Positions 40,715-50,597 of a DNA stretch of 64,000 nt are shown one piece after another. Source of the stretch: Aureispira sp. CCB-QB1 (GTDB taxonomy: Bacteria; Bacteroidota; Bacteroidia; Chitinophagales; Saprospiraceae); contig NZ_JHBV01000024.1 of assembly GCF_000724545.1 (NCBI RefSeq), forward strand, positions 1 through 64,000, read 5' to 3'. Below the pieces are notes generated by a model that ran no database searches, was not told the DNA's origin, and worked only from the letters and a program-made list of their open reading frames with translations. Made by a program: the position numbers and the translations under genes. How positions within the stretch are numbered: position 1 is the stretch's first letter; each line of letters begins with the position of its first letter.

Positions 40715-41749
40715 ATGAAAATAACTTGGCGTAGTCCCTCCAATTTAGCTCTCATCAAATATTGGGGAAAATATGGTCGTCAATTGCCCAAAAATGCTTC
40801 CATTAGTTTTACCCTTCAAAATGCCTATTCAGAAACTTCGTTAAGCTATACTCCCAAAGAGGACAATGGAAAAATAGAACTTGATTTTTTATTTGAAGGC
40901 AAAGAGAACGAAGCATTCAAAAACAAGATTGTTCGTTTTCTAGAAAGTATTACGGAATACTTTCCGTTTCTTACAGCTTACAAATTGCATTTAGAGTCAC
41001 ACAACTCCTTTCCTCACTCGGCTGGAATTGCCTCTTCTGCATCTAGTATGAGTGCGTTGGCGCTTTGCCTTTGCAGTATGGAAAGAGAAGTCAGTATCAC
41101 CATGCCAAATGAAGAATTATTCTTTCGCAAAGCCTCAGATATTGCTCGTTTGGGTTCAGGATCTGCGAGCCGTTCTGTTTATCCTTACTTGGCATTGTGG
41201 GGCGTTACTGATTTAGCAGAAAATTCTTCCAATGAATATGCCATTCCTTTTGCCAAACAGGTTCACGAAGTTTTTCACAGTTTTCATGATGATATTTTGA
41301 TGGTTAGCAAAAAAGAGAAAAGTGTTTCTAGTACAGCAGGGCATGCGCTGATGGAGGGCAATCCATTTGCAGAAATTCGTTACCAGCAAGCGCACCGCAA
41401 CTTAGAAAAACTTTTGGTAGCCCTAAAAGAGGGCGATTTGGCAACTTTTGGAACCATCACAGAGCAAGAAGCCCTACAATTACACGCTTTAATGATGACT
41501 TCTGAGCCTTCGTATATTTTAATGGAAGGCAATTCCATAGAGCTAATCAAACGTGTTCAAGCTTGGCGCAAAACAACAGGAAATCACCTTTATTTTAGTT
41601 TAGATGCAGGGCCTAACCTCCATTTGTTATATCCTGACTCGATCAAAAATGCTGTTCAAGAATTTATAGAATCCGATTTATTAGATTTCTGTGAAGGACG
41701 GCAGTACTTGAAAGACCAAGTTGGCAAAGGACCTATTAAGCTGTCATAA
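40715..41749 (+). CDS. mvaD: Diphosphomevalonate decarboxylase
   Basis: 344 residues. The N-terminus WRSPSNLALIKYWGKYGRQLPKNASISFTL is the family signature. HSAGIASSASSMSALALCL is the GHMP ATP-binding loop, and GSGSASRSVYPYLALWG supplies substrate-binding serines. It decarboxylates mevalonate diphosphate to isopentenyl diphosphate, the final step of the mevalonate route to isoprenoids. Together with the GYDIA kinase it shows that this organism uses the mevalonate pathway. Confidence 0.95.
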   Translation: MKITWRSPSNLALIKYWGKYGRQLPKNASISFTLQNAYSETSLSYTPKEDNGKIELDFLFEGKENEAFKNKIVRFLESITEYFPFLTAYKLHLESHNSFPHSAGIASSASSMSALALCLCSMEREVSITMPNEELFFRKASDIARLGSGSASRSVYPYLALWGVTDLAENSSNEYAIPFAKQVHEVFHSFHDDILMVSKKEKSVSSTAGHALMEGNPFAEIRYQQAHRNLEKLLVALKEGDLATFGTITEQEALQLHALMMTSEPSYILMEGNSIELIKRVQAWRKTTGNHLYFSLDAGPNLHLLYPDSIKNAVQEFIESDLLDFCEGRQYLKDQVGKGPIKLS

Positions 41750-41766
41750 TTCATAATTACTTATAG

Positions 41767-41800
41767 GTATACTGTCTGTAAAACTTAACGGACAGTATAC
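41767..41800. terminator. Bidirectional terminator
   Basis: GTATACTGTCTGT (41767-41779) with ACGGACAGTATAC (41788-41800), one wobble; it reaches the stop codon of the minus-strand gene; T-run after 41803. Confidence 0.75.
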
Positions 41801-43212
41801 TACATTTTTTCGCCTAGTTGCTCCAATAACCACCGCTTTTCAGGTAGTGGATTGGTCGCTGTTATTTCTTCTTTCAAGGCAGCTTTTTGTTCTTTTGTAT
41901 AAGCATATACTACCTTTTGTGTGAATCGAATGGTATTTAAAAAACTTTGTTTGTGGGTAGAACTCAACTCAGATTTTCGGCGAACAAATTGTGCAAAACT
42001 ATGCAAAAAAGACTCTAACAAATCAAAGCTTTCTTCAACAGCATAGATTTTAAGCAACAATAATTTTGCTCCTATCGTCATAAACAAGTCGTCATATTCC
42101 ATTGAAATCAAAAGCTGTATGGCTTTATCATAATTTTTGGTAGCAAAGTAATAATTAGCTGTATTATAATGCACATAACTTTCCCGATGTTCTGGATGCA
42201 ACAGATATTCTCCTTTAGGTATTAAATCTTTGACAGCATCGAACTTTTCTAGATGCAACCCAATAGTTACCGTGTTTTTGTAAGCAATGTGACTCAAATA
42301 ATCATTTTCTAAAAGAACCCCTGTTTCTATCCCATTCATATACAACTCAAATGCTTCTTCTATATAGTAACGCTCTCCTTTATTCAACCTCTTAATACAA
42401 TAATTGATAGCCATTTCGTACAACTCCCTAAATTCATCCTTAGGCAAAAGATTTGGATATTCTGTAATATAACTTTTTAACCGAGTATAATTATCATCGT
42501 CCTCTGGTTTGGTCAATGCCATATAACAAGCATGATAAAACTGTATGCTATGAATAGAAGCATAGTTCCCTGCTTCTATAGCTACCAAGATGGCTTCTAT
42601 AAACGGGATGTCATACTTTGTCTTAAATAAGTTTTGGTGTGTAATACTAATACAAGCATAACGCAGTGTACTCAAGACAAATACCACAGAAGAACTATTC
42701 ATTACTTCTTGCAAATGAAGACTCGTACTAGTTGGCTGATCAGTATCCGTTTCCAAACGAAACAACTCCAACTCCAATTGATATTTTGTCCAATAATATT
42801 CTTCATTTCGAATTGTTTCTTCTGCCAAGTTATTCAATAAAGCTTGTTCTTGTTTTTCGGCGTCCTTTCTCAAATCTCTTTTTCGAAAACTCCTCAACAA
42901 AAGAATTTCTCCATTTTTTTCGTCCGAAACATACTCAATATATCTGATAAAATTTTCTAATACATCTGTCGCAAAAGACATGACATGACGCAAACGGGCC
43001 ATGTTCATTTTTTTATTCGGGTACAAATGTTGGAAAACACGTTCTCGGTCTGTTGTTATAGGTGTGATTCCCTTTCTTGAAAAAAGATACTCAAACAATA
43101 ACTGAACATCTTTGTGTTTGTTGTGGATAGGGGATTTTATCCATTTCTTAAGCTGCCGAATCTCTCCATCATCCAATGTCTGATACAGCCTTATCAATTT
43201 GCTTTTATACAT
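41800..43212 (-). CDS. Large helical (TPR-like) protein of unknown function
   Basis: 470 residues from ATG 43212 (MYKSKLIRLYQTLDDGEIRQLKKWI); an ATG at 43248 would add 12 hydrophobic residues and is less likely. All-helical, with TPR-like segments near the C-terminal half (YNTANYYFATKNYDKAIQLLISMEY, AKLLLLKIYAVEESFDLLESFLHSF). It is a Bacteroidota-type family with no known role; no signal peptide with this start. Confidence 0.7.
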   Translation of the reverse strand: MYKSKLIRLYQTLDDGEIRQLKKWIKSPIHNKHKDVQLLFEYLFSRKGITPITTDRERVFQHLYPNKKMNMARLRHVMSFATDVLENFIRYIEYVSDEKNGEILLLRSFRKRDLRKDAEKQEQALLNNLAEETIRNEEYYWTKYQLELELFRLETDTDQPTSTSLHLQEVMNSSSVVFVLSTLRYACISITHQNLFKTKYDIPFIEAILVAIEAGNYASIHSIQFYHACYMALTKPEDDDNYTRLKSYITEYPNLLPKDEFRELYEMAINYCIKRLNKGERYYIEEAFELYMNGIETGVLLENDYLSHIAYKNTVTIGLHLEKFDAVKDLIPKGEYLLHPEHRESYVHYNTANYYFATKNYDKAIQLLISMEYDDLFMTIGAKLLLLKIYAVEESFDLLESFLHSFAQFVRRKSELSSTHKQSFLNTIRFTQKVVYAYTKEQKAALKEEITATNPLPEKRWLLEQLGEKM

Positions 43213-43248
43213 GATAATAATTATTAGAAAAGGCTTTTTAGCCATCAA

Positions 43249-43959
43249 TTATTCATTGTGGGGCGAAGTAATTTAGAGTTTTTTTCTGATAAATAAGAAT
43301 TCATTTATCTCAAGTTATTTAGCTTTTTAAGAAAATAGAAATCTCTGTATAGGAAGATCATTTGTAATTTTTTTTCTTTTTTTAACATAGCACTGACACT
43401 AAAAAGAAAAAAAAACAGTAGATGGCATTATTCATGTGGCTAATTAATTGACACTATTTATCTAATTTTGAGTAATCATTTTTACATAATTATGATAATA
43501 AACTCAAACGGAAGTTTTACTTACCATCTATTATAAACACTTATGTAAGGATATTTATTGATTTGCAATAAGTTCATTTATTTTTAAATCAACATATCTT
43601 AAAACAAATTTAACACAGGATATTACTTCGTAATAAAAAAGCACAATAAACTGAAAAACAGCAATTTATAAATTTGTAAAATAAAAAACTAACTCCCTAA
43701 ATATCAACTTGTTAGCTTCATAGTATTTTTATAATAACAATAATAAAAACAAAATGAATACTATGAAATATCTGATAAAATAAACTTAAAAAATGTATAA
43801 AATAGCTATTACAAAAGAGTAAATGGCATTTTTAAAGCTATCAAGTACATTATTTTTTCTGACAAATGGTCTTTTTTGTATTACACTATATATATATAAT
43901 GTTATAGATTTGTAAAACACACAAGGACTAATAGCAATAATAAATTAAAGCACGCAATT
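43249..43959. other. Long AT-rich intergenic region
   Basis: No gene, RNA or repeat is recognised over about 700 bp apart from the promoter box at 43905-43912. Confidence 0.5.
43905..43912 (+). promoter_or_regulatory. Putative -7 promoter box
   Basis: TAGATTTG fits TAnnTTTG and lies 48 bp before the secreted-protein gene at 43960. Confidence 0.45.
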
Positions 43960-45111
43960 ATGAGACTCACTATACTTACATTTGTTTTCATTGTTTTATA
44001 CCACGTATCTGTTGCCCAGATATCGCTTGCTAATAGTAATTTGCAAAACAGTAATAACTGTCCATTAATGGAGGTGAGTATTAACTCCAATAACAATAAT
44101 GGCATTGTTGAGGTCTCTTATTGCAACCACGGTAATACTACTGCGGTAGGTGCTTATGTAGAAATCGAGGTTACCAATGAGTTATTAATTACACAAGCTA
44201 CCATCCCTGTTTACTCTGTAGTTGGTAAGAAATACACCTTTCACCTCGGTAATGTTAATAGTTCGGAATGCGCTGCATTCTATATTGAAATACCTAATTC
44301 TGAAAAGAAAATACATTGTACTAATGTACATATATACCCCGACGACCCTTGTCAAGGAATGATTAACCAATTCATTATCAACAATGCAGGCAACAACAGT
44401 GATAATGGTGTCGGGAATGGAAATAACAATGATGATACTAATGATACTAATATCAACACAGCAGTTACAACCACAGCAGCCAATATGCAATATAGTGCTC
44501 CTGGACCACCTGTTTTAGGTCAAGGTAGTAGTTCTGTTTTTGAAGATCATGTATTCTTAGATAATATTCCAACTTGGGATAGTTTATTATCTGTTTTGAC
44601 TACTAGTGGTGTTCAACCAAACTTAGTTATTTCCAATAATGGCGCAGGAACAGCCAGCACCATTAATGATTTGAATGATATTACTACCTTGTTTTCTGCG
44701 GAACTATGTTCTAATAATAATCAAGGAGGAGGTCCAATTATTTTAGATATTCATAGCCAAACAACATCATTGGCTATAGGCGATAAAACAGTTTATGGTA
44801 CAACACCCAATACAACTGTTTCTGCTGTAACAACAGAAGTTAAAGATTATACAAAAGAAGATAAAGAAGTAGTCGTACATTTATTTCCTAATCCATTTAG
44901 TACAACGGCTACAATTACTATAGATGGCGCTGATTACCAGCAAACAACACTAGAAATTCTAGATCTTGCAGGTAAAACCATCCAATCGTTACAAGTGAAC
45001 AAACAACAAAGCATTACGCTTCATAGAGAAAATCTTAGTCAAGGAGTCTATCTCTATCGCTTAATTGGAGATGACATTGCTATTCATACAGGTAAATTCG
45101 TTGTTCGTTAA
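43960..45111 (+). CDS. Secreted protein with type IX sorting domain
   Basis: 383 residues. Signal peptide (ILTFVFIVLYHVSVAQ), an N-terminal beta domain of the DUF11/CARDB type (NNGIVEVSYCNHGNTTAVGAYVEIEVT), an Asn/Asp-rich low-complexity stretch at about 148-165 (NNAGNNSDNGVGNGNNNDD), and a C-terminal type IX secretion sorting domain starting at about 307 (VVHLFPNPFSTTATITI ... GVYLYRLIGDDIAIHTGKFVV). It would be exported by T9SS to the cell surface. Function is otherwise unknown. Confidence 0.85.
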   Translation: MRLTILTFVFIVLYHVSVAQISLANSNLQNSNNCPLMEVSINSNNNNGIVEVSYCNHGNTTAVGAYVEIEVTNELLITQATIPVYSVVGKKYTFHLGNVNSSECAAFYIEIPNSEKKIHCTNVHIYPDDPCQGMINQFIINNAGNNSDNGVGNGNNNDDTNDTNINTAVTTTAANMQYSAPGPPVLGQGSSSVFEDHVFLDNIPTWDSLLSVLTTSGVQPNLVISNNGAGTASTINDLNDITTLFSAELCSNNNQGGGPIILDIHSQTTSLAIGDKTVYGTTPNTTVSAVTTEVKDYTKEDKEVVVHLFPNPFSTTATITIDGADYQQTTLEILDLAGKTIQSLQVNKQQSITLHRENLSQGVYLYRLIGDDIAIHTGKFVVR

Positions 45112-45688
45112 TTCAGTGATCTGAAAAATCACGTTAAGTTTACTTACAACTAACTTCACCATTACAGTTGAGAGAATTTAGTCCATTCTCTCTATTAACA
45201 AGTTGAATTTCTAAGGTTGGATTATAGATTTTCCAAATCTTAGAACAGGCAGAGTTATGCCTAATTTTATCAGAAAAAGTTCATTACACAAATTGCTTGC
45301 AAACCTATTTGAATGATAATAGTGGCCGTAAGGTCACTGTTATCTAATAATAGATTTGTTCTTTAATATTGCTTATTTTTTAAACTAAAAGTTAATTTTT
45401 ATTGCTTAGAAATAGTAGGAAGGGTGGTCAAGAAATAATGAATTCAAATGCAGCTTCGTGGGGACGATTAGCATAGGAACAAACCTGACCATCTTCCGAA
45501 CTTTCTATCATATAATGTCTAGTCAACATTGTATGGCAATCCCTTTTTTTTCTTAAGCCTCTTAATAAACAGTACAGAGTCGTCTTAAGTCTTTATGTTA
45601 TCATTTATTGACTTAAAAATATTAGTCATTTACGTTTCAGGTCTCTGAATCACAGTACAAATCTTACTAATTAAAAATTTAAACTATC
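45112..45688. other. Intergenic region with two RNA hairpins
   Basis: 577 bp without a gene. It contains hairpins at 45170-45192 (GAGAGAAT/ATTCTCTC) and 45314-45343, described separately. Confidence 0.6.
45314..45343 (+). other. Stable hairpin with GNRA tetraloop
   Basis: GATAATAGTGGCC (45314-45326), loop GTAA, GGTCACTGTTATC (45331-45343): 13 pairs including two wobbles that only pair in plus-strand RNA. No T-run of the usual kind follows, so a simple terminator is uncertain. Confidence 0.5.
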
Positions 45689-47836
45689 ATGATTAAATTT
45701 AACCTATTCTTTGTTTGCGCATTGGCACTTGCAAACCTATGCTCTATAGGAGCCAATGCTCAAACTAAAATTTGGGGTGCAGGAGCTTCAGCTGGTTCTG
45801 CAGATGGAGAATTCCAAAATGCATTCACACAATCAACTACCTCTGGTTCTTACTCCGCTACTTCTTGGACAGCACTTTCTGTCAATGAAGGTGGTGGAAG
45901 TGTTACCCCAGGTAATGCCTATTGGACAAGAAGTACTTTAGGTTACTCTCAAGGATACTATGCTGCTCCTGCGGGTCAAACACCTCCTCCTATGCCATCA
46001 CCTTCTCAAGCGAATGGTGTTGCTATTTTTGATTCTGGCTTTATGGATAACAATGGAACTAGTGCTCAAGGAGTAGGTACATCTCCTTCTGCCCACAGAG
46101 GTGAACTAATTTCTCCTCGTATTGATTTAACAGGATATGCCAATACACCTTTAGTCGTTCAATTCTTTTCTGAATATAGAGATCATGATGTTGCAGAACT
46201 AAGTGTTTCTATGTCTGTAGATGATGGTCTAACATGGAGTACTCCATTTGATTATAGAGCTTTGCAAGCTGCTAATACATCAAGCATGGTTCGTGTTATG
46301 ATGCCTGACGTTACCAATGGTGTAGCTAACTTAAGTCAATGTCGTATACGTTTTGTTTTTGATAAAGAATATTACTATGCAATGATTGATGATGTAACAA
46401 TCGAAACAGCTCCTGCTTATGACATCGCTATCGGAACCCCAGATCCTAATGGAACTAATTTGAGGAGTTCTATCGATTTTGTTAAAATTGGAGGAAATAG
46501 ATATCAAGCATTGTCTAATATAGACCCAACCAATACAAACGAATGGTTCTGGGGAGCAGAAGTAGTTAACTACGGTGCTCAAAATATTTTGCCAGCTAAT
46601 AATGCTAAGATGCATGTTGTTATTGATTTTTACGATGAAATTAATAATGCTTTGACTCCTAATGTATATGTTGATAGCATGGCTATTGATACTGTAATAG
46701 GTGGTGATGTTAATGGTCGTCTATTTGTTGAAGAATTGGACAATATCAACTTTATTACAGCTAATGGAAAAGGTAGCTACCGTGCAAGATATTGGGTAAC
46801 CCATAACGGTACCGATGCTGTTGCTACAAACGATACCGTTTCACACATATTTACGATTACAGGAACAACAACTAGCTATATTTCTAAAGCTAGAAGAGCA
46901 ACTGCTGATGGACGCGTCTTCTCTTCTCGTAGTGTTTTCCCGGGAGTTAGTAGCCCTATTAGTGCCTTTGAATATGGTTCTGTATACTATTTCCCTAAAG
47001 GACAAGCAAGTGGGTTATCAATTGACTCTATAGAATTCCGTTATCAAGTACCTAATGGCTATACTGGTCCAGCATCACAATCTATGGCTGTTAAAATTTA
47101 TAGATTAGTTGATGGATCTGGATCTTCTGCTTCAAATGGGCTTTTGGATAGCGATGAATTGACAGAAGTTGGTTTGGCTGTTGCACCTTTAACTGGTCTT
47201 GGTACCACAACTGCTGCGGGAAGCTATAAAGTAGCTACTGTATCTAGCTTTGTAGATGCAAGTGGTGCTGCAATGGGTGGCTTGGATAATCACGGTTTAT
47301 ATTATATTTCTTTGTTACAAGATCCTGCTAATTTAGGTGGAGCCATGTCAACCTTCACATCAACAACAGGACTTTGGATCGGTGCAGACGAGTATAACTA
47401 TAGCTTAAATGCAGCCATGTCTATGAACGATACTATCATCAACCCATCTCCTTCTTCTAGAACAGATGCTGGTGGTTCGACTAACTGGAACTGGTTAGGT
47501 TTTGGGGCAAACATTGTTCCTTCTATTGGTATTCATATGGCACCATTCCCATTATCAACTAGTAATCCAGTGATCCAAACAGGTGAGGAAGTTGGTCTTA
47601 CTGTATTCCCTAATCCTGTATCAACAAACTTAAACTTTAAAGTAGAGTTTGAAGAAGCACGCGATGTACGTTATATCTTAACAGATGTTTCTGGTCGTGT
47701 ATTGTTAATGTTCAATAGTGATAATGTGACAACAGAAACACAAACTATCAATGTAGAGCGTTTCCCTACTGGTGTTTATTTCTTGACTGCTGAAACAGAT
47801 AAAGGAGCTAAGACACAACGTATCATTAAAAAATAA
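45689..47836 (+). CDS. Large secreted protein with type IX sorting domain
   Basis: 715 residues. Signal peptide (FFVCALALANLCSIGANAQ), then AQTKIWGAGASAG; a MAM/ConA-like beta sandwich around residues 130-240 (LISPRIDLTGYANTPLVVQFFSEYRDHDVAELSVSMSVDDG in outline, and YYYAMIDDVTIE); further beta domains; and a C-terminal sorting domain (GLTVFPNPVSTNLNFKVEF ... GVYFLTAETDKGAKTQRIIKK). A paralogue of similar length lies at 51459-53594. Probable surface adhesin or matrix protein; the precise role is unknown. Confidence 0.85.
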   Translation: MIKFNLFFVCALALANLCSIGANAQTKIWGAGASAGSADGEFQNAFTQSTTSGSYSATSWTALSVNEGGGSVTPGNAYWTRSTLGYSQGYYAAPAGQTPPPMPSPSQANGVAIFDSGFMDNNGTSAQGVGTSPSAHRGELISPRIDLTGYANTPLVVQFFSEYRDHDVAELSVSMSVDDGLTWSTPFDYRALQAANTSSMVRVMMPDVTNGVANLSQCRIRFVFDKEYYYAMIDDVTIETAPAYDIAIGTPDPNGTNLRSSIDFVKIGGNRYQALSNIDPTNTNEWFWGAEVVNYGAQNILPANNAKMHVVIDFYDEINNALTPNVYVDSMAIDTVIGGDVNGRLFVEELDNINFITANGKGSYRARYWVTHNGTDAVATNDTVSHIFTITGTTTSYISKARRATADGRVFSSRSVFPGVSSPISAFEYGSVYYFPKGQASGLSIDSIEFRYQVPNGYTGPASQSMAVKIYRLVDGSGSSASNGLLDSDELTEVGLAVAPLTGLGTTTAAGSYKVATVSSFVDASGAAMGGLDNHGLYYISLLQDPANLGGAMSTFTSTTGLWIGADEYNYSLNAAMSMNDTIINPSPSSRTDAGGSTNWNWLGFGANIVPSIGIHMAPFPLSTSNPVIQTGEEVGLTVFPNPVSTNLNFKVEFEEARDVRYILTDVSGRVLLMFNSDNVTTETQTINVERFPTGVYFLTAETDKGAKTQRIIKK

Positions 47837-47922
47837 ATTTAAAATAACAGTTTCAGTTTGTTAAATTGTCCGTATCCGATTAACAATCAGTATAATTTAC
47901 AGACGCGGTAACTATTAAATTG

Positions 47923-47957
47923 GTCCCTAATTCTTTGATAGATTAGGGACTTTTTTT
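47923..47957 (+). terminator. Terminator
   Basis: GTCCCTAAT (47923-47931) with ATTAGGGAC (47942-47950), then seven T residues. Confidence 0.8.
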
Positions 47958-48023
47958 ATGCTTTTTTCCGTAAACTGTGGGCTACTATTATAGTTCTTTG
48001 GCAATCCTTTTCTATTATGAGTT

Positions 48024-48959
48024 TTATTCCTTTAATAACCCTTCTAGAGCCATAGCAGCTTGCTTCAAAGCAAGTACTTCTTTTTTGCTAAGTTCTAATA
48101 AGTTGACAATTGTCACTGTTGACCGTGCTATGCTACAAGGCAAACTAATAAAAATATCTTCTTGGATTTCCAATAGCTCTTTATAAAAAGAATTTATATT
48201 GATAGACAAAGGCATAAATTTTGGCTTTTTATTTTCTCCTACAAAACCTTCAACAATCTGACAAACGCACTCTGATACACCATATTTAGTAGCTGACTCT
48301 GTTGCTCTAATTTTAGTAGCTGCCATTTTCAAATCACTCAAGAGTTGCTCCTTTTCCTCTTCAGAAAGCAAACTATCAATACTACTATCTGTATTTTTAT
48401 TCGCTAATTGGCTCTGTGAGTAAATAGGAGTCATATGCGCTCCATGTTCCCCCAATACCAAGACCTGAACACCATCTATATCTATCTTCAAATGTTTGGA
48501 CAATAGATACTGCAATCGAAATGTATCTAATGAGGTTCCCGTCCCAACAACCAATATCTCGTTATGCAATACTTGACGAATCCAACAACTAATTAATTCT
48601 ACAGGATTTGTCACTACAATTATTATCGCAGATTTTAATAGTTTTTTTCCTTTAAATACTTGATCTACAATTTTTTTATTGTGCTGAGCAACACTATTTC
48701 GATCCATTCCAGGAGCATTGCCATAACCTGCACTATAGATAATTATGTTCGACTGACACAACAATGCATCACTATTAATAATAATTGTATTGTTCCGAGC
48801 AGTGGCTGCATGTTCGAGATCAAGCAACTTCCCTTTGATTTCCCGAATATTTATATCCATCAAATTGAACAAGGTGCCTGTAAATTTGGACAAAAGTAAT
48901 GATGTTGTTACTCCTCCTACTTCGCCAATACCTATAATAGAGATGACTTGCTTACCCAT
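48024..48959 (-). CDS. Lactate/malate dehydrogenase family protein, atypical specificity site
   Basis: 311 residues. Rossmann motif IIGIGEVGGVTTS; catalytic Asp145 and Arg148 in GTSLDTFRLQ; catalytic His172 in LGEHGAHMTPIYS. These are the family catalytic residues for NAD-dependent oxidation of 2-hydroxy acids. The specificity residue, Gln in lactate and Arg in malate dehydrogenases, aligns with Asn81 (AGYGNAPGMDR), so the substrate cannot be called. TNPVELIS replaces the usual NPVD. It may act on another 2-hydroxy acid. Confidence 0.8.
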   Translation of the reverse strand: MGKQVISIIGIGEVGGVTTSLLLSKFTGTLFNLMDINIREIKGKLLDLEHAATARNNTIIINSDALLCQSNIIIYSAGYGNAPGMDRNSVAQHNKKIVDQVFKGKKLLKSAIIIVVTNPVELISCWIRQVLHNEILVVGTGTSLDTFRLQYLLSKHLKIDIDGVQVLVLGEHGAHMTPIYSQSQLANKNTDSSIDSLLSEEEKEQLLSDLKMAATKIRATESATKYGVSECVCQIVEGFVGENKKPKFMPLSININSFYKELLEIQEDIFISLPCSIARSTVTIVNLLELSKKEVLALKQAAMALEGLLKE

Positions 48960-49063
48960 TATTTTATTTGCTTTATGAGATAACGAAAAGCAAAGGAGGG
49001 TATTTTACATACTTTTGCTCCCTCCCTTTACCTTTCAAAAAGATAAGCTAAAAGCCCTTCTTT

Positions 49064-49816
49064 TTATTTTTTCCAATTTCTAAGTCTATCAATATACAAA
49101 TACTCTTCGACAAATTCTCTATGCGCAGTACTAGTCATTTTTTCTACTAAATTCAAAGCAGAAATGTAACTGGTTAAATTTCCATTTGAGGAACTAAATT
49201 TTCCATCCTCAACAAAGGTTACCAAACTGTCATCCTGAACTTTTAAATTGGGATACTGTTTCTGTAGTTCCCGACCACCTCCAATGTAAGTAACAATTTT
49301 ATGACCATCTGCAATTCCTGACGCACCGATTAGTTGAGCTCCTGCGCAATTACTTACTATATATTGAGTTTCTTCGTTTTTCTTTTTTATAAAATCAATC
49401 ATTTTCACATTACGAACCTGTGTATGCATGTCGTAACCACTTGGAATAAATAAGGCTGTCAATTTAGGACAATTATCAAATGTATAATCAGGAACCAAAT
49501 GAATGCCTTCCTCTGTCGTAATGGCAGCCTTGGTCTCAGCTATCGTTATGACATTAAAAAGTTGTTCGAAATCTCTACTTGGCTTGCCAAAAACATCTGA
49601 CGTTGCAATAACTTCTCCCTGCAAAACGCCATCGAACATAAGAAGTCCTATTGTTGGTAGTTCAGGTTTAAACGGTTTTAAATGTTTTGCTAATCCATCC
49701 TTTTGATTTTGTTGCTGGGGAGTTGGACTTGTGCCTTGAATGGTTTCTGGTTCTGAGCTGTTGGTATTGCAGCCAACTATAATAGTGGCCAATACAATAA
49801 TCATTAATTTTCTCAT
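49064..49816 (-). CDS. DJ-1/PfpI-family lipoprotein
   Basis: 250 residues. Lipoprotein signal with lipobox ending at Cys16 (IIVGC), a disordered Gln/Pro linker, then a DJ-1/PfpI fold: IGLLMFDGVLQGEVI and the nucleophile elbow SNCAGA (Cys157), with LTALFIPSGYDMHTQ before it. Related to the GATase1-like domain of some AraC regulators. An exported DJ-1 protein could act as a chaperone, glyoxalase or amidase; its role is not known. It follows an NAD(P)H-quinone oxidoreductase-like gene on the same strand. Confidence 0.8.
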   Translation of the reverse strand: MRKLMIIVLATIIVGCNTNSSEPETIQGTSPTPQQQNQKDGLAKHLKPFKPELPTIGLLMFDGVLQGEVIATSDVFGKPSRDFEQLFNVITIAETKAAITTEEGIHLVPDYTFDNCPKLTALFIPSGYDMHTQVRNVKMIDFIKKKNEETQYIVSNCAGAQLIGASGIADGHKIVTYIGGGRELQKQYPNLKVQDDSLVTFVEDGKFSSSNGNLTSYISALNLVEKMTSTAHREFVEEYLYIDRLRNWKK

Positions 49817-49940
49817 TTTTATATTTTTATATTTTTTAATTATTCAATCGTTCGTTAAAGCTACTCAGTAGTAACATCGCTGACTAAAAGCAAAGCGTTC
49901 ACTAGGTTAGCATTCAAAATCAGCCCATTGGCACCTACAA

Positions 49941-50519
49941 TTATTTCAAATGACTCCCCATTTGCTCAATTTTTTCAATCCATTTATTCCTCCATTCTCT
50001 TGTGGAATCTTTCAAAGGACCAATAGACGTTATTCTAACAGGTTTGATGCCCGTAAAATGTAAAATGGATCTTTTTATAGAGTGATGACTTGGCTTCCCA
50101 AACAGGAGTCCATAACTCCACCCAGGCTGGTCTAATGTGCAAATCACTCTGGCACTTCTTCCTCCTAGCATTTTGTCCCACCAAAGAGAATTTTCTCTTT
50201 TTTTATATGAAAATGGCGCTAAGAATGTTCGATCAAAAAAACCTTTCATAATAGCAGGAAAACCTCCCCACCATACAGGAAAAACAATAACAATGTGTTC
50301 ACTCCATCGTATTTTTTCTTGAGCATCTACCAAATCTGGCTCCAATTCCATTCTCTTTCGATAACCAAATTCAAGATTAGGGTTAAAATCTAATTCTCGG
50401 ATAATAATTTCTTTTACTTCTGCATTAGATGCGTTGGCTCCTTTTTTATAAGCATTACTAAGACCAAAATTGAAACTTTCTTTATCAGGGTGTCCGTTAA
50501 TAATGAGTATTTTTTTCAT
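49941..50519 (-). CDS. Flavodoxin-fold NAD(P)H oxidoreductase (MdaB/KefF-like)
   Basis: 192 residues from ATG 50519 (MKKILIINGHPDKESFN); an upstream ATG at 50570 precedes the family start. Motifs: GHPDKESFN near the start; VIVFPVWWGGFPAIMKGFFDRTFLAPFSY for FMN and substrate binding; KSLWWDKMLGGRSARV-like lid. It reduces quinones or similar two-electron acceptors using NAD(P)H. It lies 78 bp downstream of a Crp-type regulator, which probably controls it. Confidence 0.8.
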   Translation of the reverse strand: MKKILIINGHPDKESFNFGLSNAYKKGANASNAEVKEIIIRELDFNPNLEFGYRKRMELEPDLVDAQEKIRWSEHIVIVFPVWWGGFPAIMKGFFDRTFLAPFSYKKRENSLWWDKMLGGRSARVICTLDQPGWSYGLLFGKPSHHSIKRSILHFTGIKPVRITSIGPLKDSTREWRNKWIEKIEQMGSHLK

Positions 50520-50597
50520 CCTATTGATGTTTTTATTCGCTATTGTTATTTTCTCTGCAAAACTCAACATAATAGGAGATAATTCATTTGATATAAA

